Assembly (NCBI GenBank): GCA_017998755.1
Contig: JAGOCL010000097.1
Span: 1 to 8,351 of the forward strand
Length of the DNA stretch: 8,351 nucleotides
DNA from: Spirochaetota bacterium
GTDB lineage: Bacteria > Spirochaetota > GWE2-31-10 > MWDO01
Reading direction: 5' to 3'
This document shows, piece by piece, positions 6,189 through 8,351 of this stretch (its first letter is position 1; each line of letters opens with the position of its first letter). A model generated the notes under the pieces. The model ran no database searches. It saw nothing but the letters and a program-made list of their open reading frames with translations, and had not been told where the DNA came from. The translations under genes and the position numbers were made by a program.

Positions 6189-6383
6189 GTGAATTACGTA
6201 GCATAAGCGGTTAACTTCGACTAACATGGCATACAAGGGTACAGCGGATTACCGCCTTCAACCTAAGGCGCCCTTTGAGATTTTTTCTATTTTATGGTTG
6301 ATTTATTTTGATATCAATCGTCGAAAAATGCTGAGATTTATTCGGATGTTAGAAGATATTAGGTATTTTCGGGAGCGAGCGAG
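6189..6383. other. Intergenic stretch between inverted repeat and radical SAM gene
   Basis: These 195 bases hold no credible gene. The left half (6189-6280) is of mixed composition and structured: it contains the hairpin listed separately and a TAAC...ACAAGGG arrangement at 6219-6239 that faintly resembles one half of an integron attC site. The right half is AT-rich and ends in the short tandem GAGCGAGCGAG (6373-6383) next to the radical SAM stop. I see no clear terminator for the minus-strand radical SAM transcript here. Confidence 0.5.
6235..6286 (+). terminator. Structured segment followed by T-run, possible terminator
   Basis: CGCCTT (6253-6258) and AAGGCG (6265-6270) form a perfect 6-bp stem with a 6-nt loop. 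The stem is extended by AAGGG (6235-6239) pairing with CCCTT (6271-6275) across a 13-nt bulge on the left side. A competing hairpin, GCGG-ATTA-CCGC (6244-6255), uses part of the same bases. TTTTTT follows at 6281-6286, five bases after the outer stem. On the plus strand this could terminate the toxin-antitoxin transcript, but the gap before the T-run is longer than in an ideal intrinsic terminator. Confidence 0.35.
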
Positions 6384-7790
6384 TTATTTCTCCATTTCTG
6401 AAAATTCGTTATTTGCAAGTCCTATTACTCCCTGTTTAAGTTTTTTTTGAGTAATATAAGTAAATATAGTTTTGTGAATTTTATTATTGATTTTTTGATT
6501 AGTATTCGGATTATCCTTGTCGAATCTTTTTGAATAAAACATCGTTCTTTTTAATATTTCTTTGTTTGAATAACCGACTCTGTTTATATATTCCATCGCA
6601 ATCATAACGTCGGCGTCTTTGATATTCGGATGAACGACGTTTATTTTTTTGGAGGCGTCGACTTTATTCTCTTTGATAAGTTTATCGTAAAGCCGCGTTC
6701 CGGGAAGCGCTTCAAGTGGACTGATAACAGGAATTATATTATTTTCAAGACAAAATTCCAAAGTTTTATAGTAAGAGTCGATCGTATCTTCTTCATACCC
6801 AATTGCGAACCAGCCGGAAATGAATATTCCTTGATCTTGAATGAAGCGGATATTCTCTTTCATTCTCTGCAAATAGTCGTCTCCCGATCCGGCGCCCATC
6901 TTATTTATAGTTCCGCTTTTTTTCAGAACCTCGAAGTTTATAGATTCCATACCGATAGCCGCGTAGAGAAATCCGGCTTGCGCCGCTTTTTTAATAACAG
7001 CCCGATCTTTTTCCGTCGACGCTGCGTCGAGATTCGCCTGTCCCGTCCAGAAATTTACTTTTTTAAGAGCGGCGATTTTTTCGTATAATTCTAAATAGTA
7101 GTCGTAATTATTAGCTCTGCCGAAAACCGTATCGTCAAGCAGGTAGTAGTAGTTTTTAAAACTAGCGATTTCTTTAACAACGTCGTCGACCGAACGAAGC
7201 CGAATATTTTTTCCGAAAAGTTTTGAAACCGAACAGAAATCGCAGTCGATCGGACACCCTCGCGACGCAAAAACCGTATCAAAAGTATATCTTCTATTAT
7301 AAATATACCGAGCCGCAATCGGGACTTTCGATAGATCTAGGAATTCTCGTTCTTGATATTTTGAATAACTTTTGTTGTCAAATTCGACGGGCGAACTAAT
7401 GTAAAAATTCTTCAACGAACTATTTTTTAAGTCGTCCAACAACATCGGCCAAAGCCCTTCGGCTTCTCCTATAACTACCGCGTCGGCGTGAAGAATCGCT
7501 TCGTAAGGGGAACTTGACATTTCTGGACCGCCCAAAACTACTTTGACCCCTCTTTTCCGAAATTCGTCGGCGATACGGAAGGCCGTAATTTTCGCCGTGA
7601 TCCGAGAACTTATGCCAACCAAATCGGCAGGTTTATCGAAGTCGATATCTTCTCCGGCGAGCATATCGACAAAAGTATAATCATGCTCCGGGGCGGACGC
7701 GGCCAAGAGAGGTAATGAGAGCGGCATAAAAGGATCGGTCTTTTTTAAAGGATCTTTTGGACTAGCCGCTAATATAAGAGTTATTTTCAT
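6384..7790 (-). CDS. B12-binding-domain radical SAM protein
   Basis: This 468-residue protein has two domains. The N-terminal Rossmann-like cobalamin-binding domain (about 1-125) shows LVGISSRITAK (57-67), VKVVLGGPEMSSSPYEA (82-98) and ADAVVIGEAEGLWPMLL (102-118). It lacks a DxHxxG motif, as is common in this class. The radical SAM domain (about 170-380) has RGCPIDCDFCSVSKLFGK (177-194), giving C179-x3-C183-x2-C186 for the [4Fe-4S] cluster. It continues with YYYLLDDTVFG (214-224), GMESIN (280-285), SGWFAIGYEED (325-335) and PLEALPGTRLYDKL (358-371). Family members methylate or rearrange unactivated carbons in lipids, cofactors or natural products, and the substrate is not readable here. The C-terminal ~70 residues look family-variable. 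The N-terminus MKITLILAASP is typical, so the ATG at 7790 is kept although no good Shine-Dalgarno precedes it. The TerB-like gene ends 46 bp upstream. Confidence 0.9.
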   Translation of the reverse strand: MKITLILAASPKDPLKKTDPFMPLSLPLLAASAPEHDYTFVDMLAGEDIDFDKPADLVGISSRITAKITAFRIADEFRKRGVKVVLGGPEMSSSPYEAILHADAVVIGEAEGLWPMLLDDLKNSSLKNFYISSPVEFDNKSYSKYQEREFLDLSKVPIAARYIYNRRYTFDTVFASRGCPIDCDFCSVSKLFGKNIRLRSVDDVVKEIASFKNYYYLLDDTVFGRANNYDYYLELYEKIAALKKVNFWTGQANLDAASTEKDRAVIKKAAQAGFLYAAIGMESINFEVLKKSGTINKMGAGSGDDYLQRMKENIRFIQDQGIFISGWFAIGYEEDTIDSYYKTLEFCLENNIIPVISPLEALPGTRLYDKLIKENKVDASKKINVVHPNIKDADVMIAMEYINRVGYSNKEILKRTMFYSKRFDKDNPNTNQKINNKIHKTIFTYITQKKLKQGVIGLANNEFSEMEK

Positions 7791-7836
7791 AATTTTTTAA
7801 GATAAATAAGCGTCGTCTTTCAAGAAACCGGCGTCG

Positions 7837-8190
7837 TTACAATATTTTGGATAATTCCAATTCCCAGTTTTTTGCAAGCAACTCTAGTTTGATGATTTCA
7901 TTTGCAAACACTTTTCCATCAGCCGTTATGATCTCGACGGAATATTTAATAAAATCAGTTTTTTCGCTATTAGTTAAATTTTGAGTTAGATAAGCGATCG
8001 CCTGGGCATATCGTTCAATTTCTGAATTTATCGGATTTTCGACTACCCCTTTAATTATTTTATCTACGTCGCCTAATAGTCCTAATTTTTTTTGTATAAA
8101 TTTGATTTTATCAACCTCTTCCTTGCTGATATCGTTATCGATATAAGCAAAGTTAGCAAGAATAAGTAAATACGCTTCGTCTCTTGTCAT
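7837..8190 (-). CDS. TerB-like (tellurite-resistance family) small protein
   Basis: The 117-residue all-helical protein has the TerB-fold pattern. An N-terminal helix LLILANFAYIDNDISKEEVDKI (8-29) carries the acidic D18-N19-D20 with S22 and E24-E25. A second, related motif EIITADGKVFANEIIKLELLAKNW (86-109) carries D91, G92 and E98. In the family these two acidic clusters are thought to bind metal ions. It is cytoplasmic, with no signal peptide. No other ter gene is visible, and stand-alone TerB-like proteins are common, so a tellurite-resistance role should not be assumed. The start is fixed by AAGGAG, 6 nt before the ATG at 8190. A good promoter lies upstream (8257-8285), and the radical SAM gene follows after 46 bp, possibly cotranscribed. 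Confidence 0.75.
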   Translation of the reverse strand: MTRDEAYLLILANFAYIDNDISKEEVDKIKFIQKKLGLLGDVDKIIKGVVENPINSEIERYAQAIAYLTQNLTNSEKTDFIKYSVEIITADGKVFANEIIKLELLAKNWELELSKIL

Positions 8191-8256
8191 TGTAAGCTCC
8201 TTCGAAATAGATAGCCGGCTAAACAGTCGGATATAAAGACAAATTTATATAATTTA

Positions 8257-8285
8257 ATAATATTTAATATTTTAACAATTATCAA
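8257..8285 (-). promoter_or_regulatory. Sigma70-like promoter of the TerB-like gene
   Basis: On the minus strand TTGATA (8285-8280) and TATTAT (8262-8257) are separated by 17 bp, each one mismatch from consensus. Transcription would start near 8250, giving a leader of about 60 nt. The leader contains a 10-bp palindrome, TAGCCGGCTA (8212-8221), and ends in AAGGAG. The -35 box lies just past the stop of the gene at the right edge. The AT-rich context lowers certainty. Confidence 0.55.
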
Positions 8286-8288
8286 TAT

Positions 8289-8351
8289 TTATTTTATAAA
8301 ATCTTCAAGTTTCTTTTTTGCCGATGAATATTTCATAATAACGCCCGGTCC
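8289..8351 (-). CDS. C-terminal end of an unidentified gene (5' end outside window)
   Basis: A minus-strand frame enters from the right edge and gives about 20 residues, GPGVIMKYSSAKKKLEDFIK, before TAA (8291-8289). Its base composition changes at the stop from mixed to almost pure A/T, as expected at a gene end, and the TerB promoter begins right behind it. Twenty residues are too few to name a family, and a chance open frame cannot be excluded. Confidence 0.45.
   Translation of the reverse strand, partial: GPGVIMKYSSAKKKLEDFIK

Noticed and set aside
6226..6450. Plus-strand open frame of 74 codons beginning in the structured intergenic segment
   Set aside because: It has no ribosome site and no recognisable domain, and its second part overlaps the 3' end of the well-supported radical SAM gene on the opposite strand.
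7091..7318. Minus-strand 75-codon frame inside the radical SAM gene
   Set aside because: It is an out-of-frame reading of the radical SAM domain, including the codons of its CxxxCxxC region, so it is not an independent gene.
4842..8001. Two copies of GCGATCGC (4842-4849 and 7994-8001), the cyanobacterial HIP1 octamer
   Set aside because: Only two copies occur in 8.3 kb, both inside coding sequence, far fewer than in HIP1-rich cyanobacteria. They do not support a cyanobacterial origin.

Overview
This is an AT-rich bacterial window of mostly ordinary chromosomal genes. The minus-strand genes are nevertheless rich in CpG (tcg, acg, gcg). Shine-Dalgarno sites (GGAG or AAGGAG) and sigma70-like promoters are easy to find. 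The contents point to an anaerobic or microaerophilic bacterium: an iron-sulfur DUF362 protein, a B12-binding radical SAM enzyme, an RtcB ligase, a Nif3-like protein and a CrtI/RetSat-like oxidoreductase. I cannot place the organism. A low-GC, Gram-negative-type anaerobe such as a spirochaete would fit, but that is only a guess.

Layout. From 2 to 385 (+) lies the C-terminal part of an alpha/beta hydrolase that runs off the left edge. It converges on a five-gene minus-strand run (5545 down to 395), which reads in transcription order: DUF362 ferredoxin-type protein, RtcB-type RNA ligase, Nif3-like dinuclear metal protein, CrtI/RetSat-like FAD oxidoreductase, and DUF212/divergent PAP2 membrane protein. 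The last three are tightly packed (7 bp and 3 bp gaps) and probably cotranscribed. The 80 bp gap before the Nif3 gene holds a candidate promoter of its own.

From 5637 to about 6290 there is a CpG-poor plus-strand insert. It carries a well-formed promoter, a 59-residue antitoxin candidate, an overlapping RelE/ParE-type toxin that starts at TTG, a long inverted repeat resembling insertion-sequence ends, and a second structured, possibly terminator-like segment. This is the accessory part of the window.

To the right, two minus-strand genes follow: a TerB-like protein (8190 to 7837) and a B12-binding radical SAM protein (7790 to 6384). A good promoter lies upstream of the TerB gene. The last ~20 codons of another minus-strand gene appear at the right edge.

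I see no rRNA, tRNA, CRISPR array, intact transposase or phage gene. The most notable observations are the small antitoxin and its overlapping TTG-start toxin, the compositional island around them, the 16-bp inverted repeat, and a possible leaderless start for the Nif3-like gene. I do not see convincing evidence of an undescribed multi-gene system.
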